A stretch of DNA of 64,000 bases from an uncultured Erythrobacter sp. (lineage in GTDB: Bacteria > Pseudomonadota > Alphaproteobacteria > Sphingomonadales > Sphingomonadaceae), in contig NZ_OY284433.1 in the NCBI RefSeq assembly GCF_958304185.1, forward strand, positions 1,736,001 to 1,800,000. Reading direction: 5' to 3'. A program made the position numbers and the translations under genes. This document shows, piece by piece, positions 50,791-58,821 of this stretch; position 1 is the stretch's first letter, and each line of letters opens with the position of its first letter. The notes below the pieces were generated by a model. The model saw only the letters and a program-made list of their open reading frames with translations. It was not told where the DNA came from and did no database searches.

Positions 50791-50866
50791 TGAGCCCCCG
50801 CGCAGGCGGGGGCCTCATTAGGCCTCGCACCAAATCGACTGAGGTCCCCGCCTGCGCGGGGACTCA
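50791..50866. repeat. Inverted pair of GC-rich palindromic (REP-like) elements
   Basis: The left unit 50791-50817 carries GCCCCCGC arms, the right unit 50840-50866 GTCCCCGC arms in inverted orientation, flanking a 22-base spacer. Same family as 20647-20720 and 27710-27784. It fills the gap between the convergent TonB receptor and reductase genes, again a position fitting bidirectional termination. Confidence 0.85.
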
Positions 50867-50870
50867 CAGC

Positions 50871-52049
50871 TTAGCTCTCAACCGCAAAGGTCAGTTCGGC
50901 GTGCTCTTCCAGCCGCTTCACCAGATCCTCGCCAATGAAGCTCCCCGGCGTCCCGATCCCGCCCGGCTTGGTGCAGCTGAGCAGCGCGATCCCAGTCTCG
51001 GAGAGCATCCGACTGGTCGAACCATAGCCCGGATCATACCGGCCTTTGACCCCGAATTGCAGACGCCCGCCGTCGGCCATGTCGGCGACGAAGACGACAT
51101 CGTAGAAGCCGTTCTCACGCTCTTCCTTGGTCGGGCCTTCGCCGGGCTTGGGCGGCTTGGCGCCGAACGGGTTCTTCATGAACTCCAGCGCCGCATTGGC
51201 CGCCGCCCGGCCCGCATCGCCGGGGCTGGTCAGCATCATCTCGTCATACTTGAAGTCGCTCCCGTAGGGGTGGCCGAGCAGGAAATTGGTGCGGTGCACG
51301 TTCTTGGTGTTGATCGGCGCCATCACGAAGGGCGCGGACCACTTGCCCAGATCGTCCTCGTGGCTCGGGATCATGCCCGAGGGCTGATCCGGCCCTTCAA
51401 ACCCCGGCGTTAGCGCAAAGGGATTGCGCAGCACGTTGATGAGCGAGGGGCTTTTCGCCGCCGCCTTCATCGTTGCGCCAAGGCTCGCCGCGGTGCCGCC
51501 CGAGAAGGTGCCCTGCATTGCCCGCACCCGGCCCCGGATGCGCGGCGCGGGTGTGCCGAACTTTGCGACGCAGGCCTTCTGGGTCATCATCACGCCGAGA
51601 TCGAACGGGATCGAATCGAACCCGGACGAGAAACAGATGCGCGCGCCGCTGGCTTCGGCGGCGGCCTGATGCTCGGCGATCTTCTCGGCCATCCACGCCG
51701 GTTCGCCGCACAGGTCGGCGTAGTCGGTGCCGGTCTTCACGCAGGCCGCGACCAGCTTGTCGCCATAGAGCTGGTACGGGCCGACCGTGGTCAGCACGAC
51801 CTTGGTACGCGCGCACATCGCTTCCAGATCGGCGCTGTCATCGGCATTGGCGACCACCAGCGGAGTCGAGGCCGGCGCGTCGATCAGGTCGCGCACTTCC
51901 TCCAGCTTGGCGAGGCTGCGGCCTGCCATCGCCCACTTCGGGCCGTCCTCGCGGCTGCCGTAATGGTGGGCGAGATATTCCGCCACCAGCCGTCCGGTGT
52001 AGCCGGTTGCGCCATAGACGATGATGTCGAATTCGCGGGGTGTCGTCAT
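50871..52049 (-). CDS. Saccharopine-dehydrogenase-like oxidoreductase
   Basis: 392 residues. N-terminal Rossmann motif in FDIIVYGATGYTGRLVAEYLAHHYG, then KWAMAGRSLAKLEEVRDL and VVLTTVGPYQLYGDKLVAACVKTGTDYADLCGE, typical of the saccharopine dehydrogenase NADP-binding family that includes mycobacterial trans-acting enoyl reductases and eukaryotic SCCPDH. The C-terminal part contains FSGGTAASLGATMKAA and GYGSTSRMLSETGIALL. The substrate is not determined; a lipid-related reductase is a reasonable guess. The start ATG 52049 is preceded by GGAGCAT. A TTGACA-GGG-TGTCAA palindrome lies about 120 bases upstream. Confidence 0.85.
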   Translation of the reverse strand: MTTPREFDIIVYGATGYTGRLVAEYLAHHYGSREDGPKWAMAGRSLAKLEEVRDLIDAPASTPLVVANADDSADLEAMCARTKVVLTTVGPYQLYGDKLVAACVKTGTDYADLCGEPAWMAEKIAEHQAAAEASGARICFSSGFDSIPFDLGVMMTQKACVAKFGTPAPRIRGRVRAMQGTFSGGTAASLGATMKAAAKSPSLINVLRNPFALTPGFEGPDQPSGMIPSHEDDLGKWSAPFVMAPINTKNVHRTNFLLGHPYGSDFKYDEMMLTSPGDAGRAAANAALEFMKNPFGAKPPKPGEGPTKEERENGFYDVVFVADMADGGRLQFGVKGRYDPGYGSTSRMLSETGIALLSCTKPGGIGTPGSFIGEDLVKRLEEHAELTFAVES

Positions 52050-52170
52050 GTGATGCTCCTGATTCCGTTCGTGCTGAGCCGGTGTTGCTACGCAACAGCT
52101 CAGGCCGAACGAAGCTGTGATTGGAACCCTAGGTGCGACAAAGCGGACTGCCTAGTCGAAGTTGACAAAG

Positions 52171-52185
52171 TTGACAGGGTGTCAA
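52171..52185. promoter_or_regulatory. Short perfect inverted repeat with flanking TTGACA direct repeats
   Basis: TTGACA-GGG-TGTCAA is a perfect palindrome upstream of the minus-strand reductase gene. Further copies of GTTGACA occur at 52161 and 52241. The spacing could suit a dimeric repressor or simply overlapping -35 hexamers. The rest of the 315-base gap 52050-52364 shows no gene. Function inferred from layout only. Confidence 0.3.
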
Positions 52186-52364
52186 GCGACGAAAACTGAA
52201 AATATTCTCTCAAAAACAGAGATTTGCCTCCGAAAAGCGAAGTTGACAGATTCGCCATGCCGGGGGGGAGGGGGTGACAATTCCGGTCGGGGCGAGCAAC
52301 AGATCATGCCCGCAACGCTATGCCTTGCCCGGCGTGTAGGAAAGCGCGCCGGTATCGCACAAGA

Positions 52365-52919
52365 CTAGAGCCGGGGCAGCGTTACCCCGCGCTGCCCCAT
52401 ATATTTGCCCGCGCGGTCTTTGTAGCTGGTCTCGCAGCGTTCGTTGCCCTTGAGGAACAGGAACTGGCACGCGCCTTCATTGGCGTAGATTTTCGCGGGC
52501 AGCGGGGTCGTGTTACTGAATTCCAGCGTCACGTGCCCCTCCCAGCCCGGCTCCAGCGGGGTGACATTCACGATGATCCCGCAGCGCGCATAGGTGCTTT
52601 TGCCGAGGCAGATTACCAGCACATCTTCCGGCACGCGGAAGTACTCGACCGTGCGGGCGAGCGCGAAGGAATTGGGCGGGATGATGCAAACATCGGTCTC
52701 GCGGTCGACGAAGCTCCTCGGATCGAACTGCTTGGGATCGACCACCGAACTATCGACGTTGGTGAAGATCTTGAATTCCGGCGCAACGCGGGCATCATAA
52801 CCGTAGGACGACAGACCATAGGAAATCACCCCGTCGCGCCGCTGGGCCTCAACGAAAGGCTCGATCATGCCATGTTCGAGCGCCTGTGCGCGGATCCATT
52901 TGTCGGAGAGAATCGCCAT
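52365..52919 (-). CDS. dcd: dCTP deaminase
   Basis: 184 residues, the standard length. It deaminates dCTP to dUTP, supplying thymidylate synthesis. Landmarks: [124 protein letters not shown] (with the S-x-x-R active-site stretch and catalytic Glu) and a [14 protein letters not shown] end. It stands alone between two gene-poor stretches. Confidence 0.95.
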   Translation of the reverse strand: MAILSDKWIRAQALEHGMIEPFVEAQRRDGVISYGLSSYGYDARVAPEFKIFTNVDSSVVDPKQFDPRSFVDRETDVCIIPPNSFALARTVEYFRVPEDVLVICLGKSTYARCGIIVNVTPLEPGWEGHVTLEFSNTTPLPAKIYANEGACQFLFLKGNERCETSYKDRAGKYMGQRGVTLPRL

Positions 52920-53080
52920 GTGTCAGGGATTCCCGATGCGCGGGTGCGGGGCAAGAGTGGGCGGAAACATATCCCCTCTCGCTTTAGCGTCACGCCGGCG
53001 GACAATGGAAAGGTCATGTCCGATTTGGATGGGCTTGGGATATTGGCGGACATTCAGCAATCGACCCCATTGCTGCCCTC

Positions 53081-53166
53081 ACCGTCACCCCAGCGAAAGC
53101 TGGGGCCTAGGGCGGCAAGCACTGCATTTTGTGGCCCTAGGTCCCAGCTTTCGCTGGGATGACGGT
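53081..53166. repeat. Inverted pair of a second palindromic repeat family
   Basis: The left arm 53081-53112 includes CCCCAGCGAAAGCTGGGG; the right arm 53135-53166 is the inverted copy with CCCAGCTTTCGCTGGGA. Each arm is itself a hairpin with a GAAA or TTTC apex. The 22-base spacer is not conserved. This type of element is dispersed in many alphaproteobacterial genomes. It lies in the gap between dcd and the next gene. Confidence 0.8.
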
Positions 53167-53202
53167 AAAATGGTTGGCCGTGTCCGCTTTGCAGCCAAGC
53201 TT

Positions 53203-53328
53203 CTCTCTCCCCTTGCGGGAGAGATACGAAGACTTGGCAGCTTGCTGCCTAGTCGCAGTTGAGAGGGGGTAAGGGCCGGAGCTTCGCTCCGGACCCCTCT
53301 CCCAACCCTCTCCCGCAAGGGGAGAGGG
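53203..53328. repeat. Third palindromic repeat family, nested arrangement
   Basis: The stretch begins CTCTCCCCTTGCGGGAGAG (53206-53224) and ends with CTCTCCCGCAAGGGGAGAGG (53308-53327), forming outer inverted arms. Between them GGCAGCTTGCTGCC (53236) and CCGGAGCTTCGCTCCGG (53277) form two further hairpins. A multi-stem RNA or DNA structure is possible. Together with 53081-53166 and the flanks it makes the 459-base gap 52920-53378 almost entirely repeat DNA, with no gene. Confidence 0.8.
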
Positions 53329-53378
53329 CTAAGACTGCCGCCCACTCACTTGCGGCTGCCCTGCCCGCCACCAGCGCC

Positions 53379-53765
53379 TCACTGACACTTCAGCCGGATC
53401 ACCTGCCACGCGAGCCGCGTCGGGTTGCCGCCGTTGCGGCGGACTTCTTCGTCGATGCATTGCTGCTGGAAGCTGCGGTTGTCAGGGGCGACGCCGCGCG
53501 CCATGCGCTCGAAATCGAGCACGTCCTGCAAGTCCTGCGGCGAAAGGTCGTTGGTATAGATGCGGCCCTGAAGCAGCGCCTCCAAATTGGTGCGGGCGCG
53601 CAGCGCGCGTTCGGTCGGGGCGCCGGGCAGGCCATAGGTGGCGCCGGGCGAAGGCGCGGGCGTTGGCGTGGCGGCGGGGCCGACGCGCATTTGCGGCGGC
53701 TCAGCCTGCGCGCTCGCCGTGATCATCAGCCCTGCAAGCAGCATGGCGCTGGCCGACATTCTCAT
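53379..53765 (-). CDS. Secreted hypothetical protein
   Basis: 128 residues with a signal peptide (MRMSASAMLLAGLMITASAQA) and a Pro/Ala/Thr-rich stretch (GPAATPTPAPSPGATYGLPG), then a compact helical region with two Cys (QQQCIDEEVRRNGG and VIRLKCQ) that may pair. ATG 53765 is chosen because GGAGGAG lies 7 bases upstream; GTG 53768 is in frame too. No known domain. Similar small secreted proteins are common in sphingomonads. The role is unknown. Confidence 0.6.
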   Translation of the reverse strand: MRMSASAMLLAGLMITASAQAEPPQMRVGPAATPTPAPSPGATYGLPGAPTERALRARTNLEALLQGRIYTNDLSPQDLQDVLDFERMARGVAPDNRSFQQQCIDEEVRRNGGNPTRLAWQVIRLKCQ

Positions 53766-53813
53766 CACCGCTCTCCTCCCGTGCGTTCCGCCGCCTCAAT
53801 CGCACAGAACAGA

Positions 53814-54521
53814 TTACCCCACCGTGAACTCCGCCCACACCGGCAGGTGATCCGACGCGGTTGCGGACAGCGCGCTGCGGTGCACGCCGCAGCTGCGCAT
53901 CTCCAGCCGGTCGCAATGCATGATCCGGTCGAGCCGCCCGATAGGCCGCTGGCTGTGAAAGCTGGGGCCGGGGTCGAGCACGGTGAAATGCTTGCCGAAC
54001 TCGCGGAAACACCCCGCATTGGCGCGCCATTCATTGATGTCGCCCATCAGCACTGTGGGATGCTGCTGCCGGGCGGCCTCGCCCAGCGCGGCAATCGCGC
54101 GGGCTTGCCGCACGCGCCACAGGCCCGACAGGTCGAGATGCATCCCGAACACGCTGACGCTCGCCCCGCCGATCCCCAAAGTCGCCGTCACCACCCCGCG
54201 CGGTTCGAGGCAGGGGATGTGGATGATATCGTGCGCGTCGATGCTGATGTGGCGTTTCACCAGGATCGCATTGCCGTGCCACCCCATCGAATCGTGCTGC
54301 ACGTCGAGCGGCACGGGGACGTAATCGGTGTGGCTGGCGATCATGAAGGGCGGGAGCACGCTGGTGCGCTTGCCGAACCTGAGGTCCGCCTCCTGAAGGC
54401 AGACGATATCGGCATCGACCTCGGCCAACACTTTGAGGATGCGCGCGGGATCACGCTGGCGGTCGGTGCCGATGCCTTTGTGGATGTTGTAGCTGGCGAC
54501 TTTGATCCGCTGCGCCATCAT
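53814..54521 (-). CDS. Endonuclease/exonuclease/phosphatase (EEP) family protein
   Basis: 235 residues of the EEP fold: KVASYNIHKGIGTDRQRD, ADIVCLQEADLRFG (metal-binding Glu), FGMHLDLSGLWRVRQARAI, VLMGDINEW (D-x-N pair), LDRIMHCDRLEM and SATASDHLPVWAEF (catalytic Asp-His). Substrates across the family include DNA, phosphoinositides and sphingomyelin. No signal peptide, so cytoplasmic unless unconventional. The ATG at 54521 overlaps the putA stop by 4 bases (ATGA), so the two genes are co-translated, though no metabolic link is obvious. Confidence 0.85.
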   Translation of the reverse strand: MMAQRIKVASYNIHKGIGTDRQRDPARILKVLAEVDADIVCLQEADLRFGKRTSVLPPFMIASHTDYVPVPLDVQHDSMGWHGNAILVKRHISIDAHDIIHIPCLEPRGVVTATLGIGGASVSVFGMHLDLSGLWRVRQARAIAALGEAARQQHPTVLMGDINEWRANAGCFREFGKHFTVLDPGPSFHSQRPIGRLDRIMHCDRLEMRSCGVHRSALSATASDHLPVWAEFTVG

Positions 54522-57500
54522 CCCGCCGCCAGCAGGCTCGCGTTGCCCCCGGCTGCCGTGGTGTCGATCGTCATCACCCGCTCGGTCGCGAAGCGTGCGA
54601 GGTAGTGCGGGCCGCCTGCCTTCGGCCCGGTACCGGACAGGCCCTCCCCGCCGAAGGGCTGGCTTTCGACCACCGCGCCGATCTGGTTGCGGTTGACGTA
54701 GAAGTTGCCGACGCGGGCGTGGGCCTGCACGAAGCGCCGCGTCTCCGCAATGCGGCTGTGGAGGCCGAGCGTGAGGCCGTAGCCCACGGCGTTGATGTCG
54801 GCGACGACCTGCGCCAGCTCGCCCGCGCCGAACCGCACGACGTGGAGCACCGGGCCGAAATGTTCGCGCGTCAGATCGCGGATCGAGCCGAGTTCGACGA
54901 TGGTCGGCGCGACGAAGCAGCCCTTGGCGGTCTCTGGCGGGAGCGGCAGGCGCGTGACTGGACGGCCGCTCGCCATGCAGCGCGCGACATGGCGTTCGAG
55001 CGCGGCCTTGGCTTCCTCGTCGATCACGGGGCCGACATCGGTGGCAAGATCAGCCGGATCGCCGACATGCAAGGCCTCGAACCCGCCGCGGATCATGGCC
55101 AGCATCGGCTCGGCAATGTCGTCCTGAAGGTAGAGCACCCGCAGCGCCGAACAGCGTTGCCCCGCGCTCTGGAAGCTGCTGGCGAGCACATCGCGCACCA
55201 CCTGTTCGGGGAGCGCGGAGCTGTCGACGATCATTGCGTTCTGCCCGCCGGTCTCGGCGATCAGCGTGGCGATCGGTCCGTCGCGATTGGCGAGCGCGCG
55301 GTTGATCGCGCGCGCGGTGTCGGTCGAGCCGGTGAACGCAACGCCCGCCAGGCGCGGATCAGCGGTGATCATCTGGCCGACGGCACCCGCGCCGGGGAGC
55401 AATTGCAGCGCCTCGGGCGGGATACCGGCCTCGTGGCACAGCTTGACCGCGAGTGCGGCGATCAGCGGGGTCTGTTCGGCGGGCTTGGCGATCACCGTGT
55501 TGCCTGCCGCCAGCGCAGCCGAGGCCATGCCGATGAAGATCGCGAGCGGGAAGTTCCACGGCGAAATCGTCGCAAACACCCCGCGTCCGTGGAGCGCGAG
55601 CGAGTTCTCCTCGCCCGTCGGCCCCGGCAGGATCGTCGGCGCACCGAATTGCTGGCGCGCGCCTTGCGCATAATAGCGCAGGAAATCGACCGCCTCGCGC
55701 AGTTCGAGCACGGAATCGAGCAGCGTCTTGCCCGCCTCGCGCTGGCACAGGCTGAGGAATTCTGCCGCGTGCGCTTCGAACAGGTCAGCCGCTTCTTCCA
55801 GCAACAGCGCGCGCGCCTCGCCGCCCAGCGCATCCCAGCCGGGCTGGATCGCCGCGGCGCGGGTGAAGGCGGCTTCGACTTCTTCGGCGGTCGCATCGCG
55901 GCGGGTGCCGATGACGGCGGCGGGATCATGCGGCTTGGTGATCGGCGCGATCTCGCCCGCGATGGCCGCCGGGAAGGTCGGCTCGGCCCGCCAGTGGACG
56001 CCTTTCAGGGTATTGAGCCGCTCAATCAGCGGCTCACGCACGAGGGGATCGCTGAGGTCGATCCCGGCGCTGTTGGCACGCGCGCCGAAGATGTCCTTCG
56101 GCAAGGGGATCGCCGGATTGCGGCGCGGGCTGAGCGCGGCAAGCTCCGCGACCGGATCGCCGACCAGCTCTTCAGCCGGAATATCGGCATCACCCATGCG
56201 GTTGACGAAGCTGGTGTTGGCCCCGTTCTCCAACAGGCGCCGCACCAGATAGGCGAGCAATTCCTTGTGCCCGCCGACCGGAGCGTAAATGCGAACCGGG
56301 GTGCGCTGGTTGCCCTCCAAGGCGTGGAGCGCGTCGTACACCTCTTCGCCCATGCCGTGCAGGCGCTGGAACTCGAAGAGTTTTGGTTGGCCTACCGCTT
56401 CGCTACTTGAGGCCAGCTGTTTGATCGCCGCAATCGTGTACGCATTGTGCGTGGCAAAGGCCGGGCGGATCACATCGGCGTGTTCAAACAGGCGTGCGGC
56501 GCAGGCGAGGTAGCTCACATCGGTCGCGACCTTGCGGGTAAACACTGGGTAATCGCTGTAGCCGCCCACCTGTGCCAGCTTCACCTCGCTGTCCCAGTAC
56601 GCGCCCTTCACCAGCCGGACGAACAGCTTGCGGCCATGCCGCCGCGCCAGCTTCCCCGCCCAGTCGCACACCGCAGCGCCGCGCTTCTGGTAGGCTTGGA
56701 TGGCGAGCCCGAAGCCCTCCCACCGGCGGCCATCGGGGCGGCGGAACAGGTCGTCGTCGGCAACCAGCTCCTCGATAATGTCGAGGCTGAGCTCCAGCCG
56801 CTCGGCTTCCTCGGCGTCGATGGTGAAGTGGATGTCGGCGTCGCGCGCCCGCACCGCGAGCGCCTTGATCACCGGCACCATCGCGGCCCGCGCCGCGTCG
56901 GCATGGAAGAAGGTGTATTTGGGGTGGAGCGCGGACAGCTTGACCGAAATGCCCGGCGATCCGGCCACCCCTGCCCCGGCTTCGCGCGCCAGCCGGGTCA
57001 GCGCGGCTTCATAGGCCTGACGATACTTCTCGGCATCGGCGAAGGTCATCGCGGCCTCGCCCAGCATATCGAAGCTGTGCGTGATCCCGCGCGCGCGTTC
57101 CGGTGCCGCGCGCTTCAGGGCCTCGTCGATATCCCGGCCGAACACGAATTGCCCGCCGAGGATTTTCATCGCCTGCCCCGTCGCCGTGCGGATCACCGGC
57201 TCGCCCAGCCGGTTCATCGCGCGCTTCAAGACAGAGCCCATCCCGCGCTGGCGGGCATCGGGCGGATCGAGCACTTCGCCGGTCAGCATCAACGAGAACG
57301 TCGCGGCGTTGACGAAGGTCGAGGAGCTTTCGCCCAGATGCTCGCCCCATTCGATGCTGCCGATCTTGTCGCGGATCAGCGCATCGGCAGTGGCCGCGTC
57401 CGGCACGCGCAGCAGCGCTTCGGCGAGGCACATCAGCGCGATGCCTTCCTCGGTATCGAGGCCGTATTGCTGGAGGAAAGCGTCAATTCCGCTCGCCTTC

Positions 57501-57673
57501 TTGCCGCGCGCACCTTCGATCAATTCAATCGCCAGAGCCGCGGCGGCGGCATGAACCCGCGCGGCCGGTGCGGCCTGATCCAGCCGCTCGGCGATGCACG
57601 CCTCTTCCTCCTGCCGGTACGCACGGCGCAGATCCGTGCGGTCGATGCTGGGGGCAGCGGAGTAGTCAGCCAT
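54518..57673 (-). CDS. putA: Bifunctional proline dehydrogenase / P5C dehydrogenase
   Basis: 1051 residues. The N-terminal barrel holds the FAD-dependent proline dehydrogenase: FGLAIQAYQKRGAAVCDWAGKLARRHGRKLFVRLVKGAYWDSEVKLAQVGGYSDYPVFTRK (about 310-375) and the later APVGGHKELLAYLVRRLLENGANTSFV. The C-terminal half is an aldehyde dehydrogenase: TISPWNFPLAIF, AETGGQNAMIVD (Glu about 805), SAGQRCSALRVL (Cys about 839), GEGLSGTGPKAGGPHYLARF. It oxidises proline to glutamate. It lacks the ribbon-helix-helix DNA-binding domain of enterobacterial PutA and begins directly with a short helical arm (RRAYRQEEEACIAERL). Hence it is unlikely to autoregulate by that route. Confidence 0.95.
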   Translation of the reverse strand: MADYSAAPSIDRTDLRRAYRQEEEACIAERLDQAAPAARVHAAAAALAIELIEGARGKKASGIDAFLQQYGLDTEEGIALMCLAEALLRVPDAATADALIRDKIGSIEWGEHLGESSSTFVNAATFSLMLTGEVLDPPDARQRGMGSVLKRAMNRLGEPVIRTATGQAMKILGGQFVFGRDIDEALKRAAPERARGITHSFDMLGEAAMTFADAEKYRQAYEAALTRLAREAGAGVAGSPGISVKLSALHPKYTFFHADAARAAMVPVIKALAVRARDADIHFTIDAEEAERLELSLDIIEELVADDDLFRRPDGRRWEGFGLAIQAYQKRGAAVCDWAGKLARRHGRKLFVRLVKGAYWDSEVKLAQVGGYSDYPVFTRKVATDVSYLACAARLFEHADVIRPAFATHNAYTIAAIKQLASSSEAVGQPKLFEFQRLHGMGEEVYDALHALEGNQRTPVRIYAPVGGHKELLAYLVRRLLENGANTSFVNRMGDADIPAEELVGDPVAELAALSPRRNPAIPLPKDIFGARANSAGIDLSDPLVREPLIERLNTLKGVHWRAEPTFPAAIAGEIAPITKPHDPAAVIGTRRDATAEEVEAAFTRAAAIQPGWDALGGEARALLLEEAADLFEAHAAEFLSLCQREAGKTLLDSVLELREAVDFLRYYAQGARQQFGAPTILPGPTGEENSLALHGRGVFATISPWNFPLAIFIGMASAALAAGNTVIAKPAEQTPLIAALAVKLCHEAGIPPEALQLLPGAGAVGQMITADPRLAGVAFTGSTDTARAINRALANRDGPIATLIAETGGQNAMIVDSSALPEQVVRDVLASSFQSAGQRCSALRVLYLQDDIAEPMLAMIRGGFEALHVGDPADLATDVGPVIDEEAKAALERHVARCMASGRPVTRLPLPPETAKGCFVAPTIVELGSIRDLTREHFGPVLHVVRFGAGELAQVVADINAVGYGLTLGLHSRIAETRRFVQAHARVGNFYVNRNQIGAVVESQPFGGEGLSGTGPKAGGPHYLARFATERVMTIDTTAAGGNASLLAAG

Positions 57674-57825
57674 CTGGTTTCACCTGAAACGATTCGCGGG
57701 GAGAATGCCCGGCCCTCTGAACGCGCTAAGGCTGCGCTTCAAGCGCGGGTTTTGCAACGCCCCGCTTGCCCGCCGCAGCTTGCGCGGTTAGCCTTGGGCT
57801 CGCGATCACCGGGGGCCTTTCAATC

Positions 57826-58113
57826 ATGCGTATGTTCTGCTTCCACTGCCGCGACGGCGAAGACGGTGGCCGCCTGCGCGCAATCCATCGCCCCGCGCAC
57901 CTCGACTTCGTCCACGCCAATGCCGAGCATTTCGTGATCGTCGGCCCGTTGAAGCGCAGCGACGGGCTGATCATCGGGTCCTTGCTGATCGTGAAGGCCG
58001 CAGACGAGGCGGCGGCGCGCGCCATTCTGGCGGACGACCCCTACCTGACCGGCGGGGTGTGGCAGCTGATCCGGGTGGACGAGTTTACCCCGCTGCTGGG
58101 CGACTGGGCCTAG
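57826..58113 (+). CDS. YCII-domain protein
   Basis: 95 residues from ATG 57826, divergent from putA. The sequence has the YCII fold pattern: MFCFHCRDGEDGGRLRAIHRPAHLDFVH with the invariant His, GPLKRSDGLIIGSLLIVKAADEAAARAILADDPYLTGGVWQLIRVDEF. Such small ferredoxin-like proteins are often thought to be dehydratase- or lyase-like, but function is uncertain. The longer frame to 57766 has no family match. It may be regulated with putA through the shared 152-base intergenic region. Confidence 0.8.
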   Translation: MRMFCFHCRDGEDGGRLRAIHRPAHLDFVHANAEHFVIVGPLKRSDGLIIGSLLIVKAADEAAARAILADDPYLTGGVWQLIRVDEFTPLLGDWA

Positions 58114-58265
58114 GCTGCACCCGACATTCAGCGCTGACGGCCTGCAAATGGCCCGTTTTCCGGCGTTCCGGTGCTCACGGCCAGAAAGGCCGCTGCGCTC
58201 CGGGTCCGAAAAACGCACCATTTTCGGCTCGTCATCATCTGAATGTCAGGCACAGCCTGAAAGCC

Positions 58266-58742
58266 TCACCGGAACGGATCGTTGTCGCTGTAACGGCGGC
58301 TGATGAAGGCCGCGTTGCTGGAGAAGGCGTCGAGATCGTGCTGCGCCAGATTGCGGGCGATCTCGTCGATCCGGGCCTGCATGGTGCCTAGGCTTTCTTC
58401 GAGAATGAAGCTGGCCGACTTGCCGGTCTTGCGGAAGATTTCGGCGCGGTGGGCGCTGGGGATGTCGATGTAGCTTTTGACCAGCTTGGGCAGGTGTTCG
58501 TCGCGCATCAGCTCGATCTCGGTGCGGCTGACGGCCTGCACCTGTTCGCGGTCCATCATGCCTTCGACTTCGGCGAGGCTGGTGAGGATCGTGCGGATCT
58601 TGTCCCGCGCGCCGGTGGGCACACGCTGGTCGTCATAATCGAACGCGGGCTTGCGGGGCGCGGGCTGCGCAGCGGCGGGCGCGGGGTCCGCACCCGGCTC
58701 AGGCGCCGCAAACATCTTCCGGATCGAATCAAACAGGCCCAC
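58266..58742 (-). CDS. Conserved hypothetical protein of the TelA cluster
   Basis: 158 residues. N-terminal amphipathic start (MGLFDSIRKMFAAPEPG) then a Pro/Ala-rich linker and a helical domain (RDKIRTILTSLAEVEGMMDREQVQAVSRTEIELMRDEHLPKLVKSYIDIPSAHRAEIFRKTGKSASFILEESLGTM). The pattern recalls the small helical proteins (XpaC-like) that accompany TelA in Bacillus and other genera, but no firm match. It ends the Ter-type cluster on the minus strand, 80 bases after telA. Confidence 0.6.
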   Translation of the reverse strand: MGLFDSIRKMFAAPEPGADPAPAAAQPAPRKPAFDYDDQRVPTGARDKIRTILTSLAEVEGMMDREQVQAVSRTEIELMRDEHLPKLVKSYIDIPSAHRAEIFRKTGKSASFILEESLGTMQARIDEIARNLAQHDLDAFSSNAAFISRRYSDNDPFR

Positions 58743-58821
58743 GAACCGTCACGTCTCCATTGACCGGCGCTTATCCGGCGTGTCGTCCTAACATCACACC
58801 CCGGCAAGCGCCACCAGCAGC

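Noticed and set aside
54605-57937. Two long plus-strand open frames opposite putA
   Set aside because: Antisense shadows of putA, with typical R/H/G-rich composition; putA has complete catalytic motifs on the other strand.
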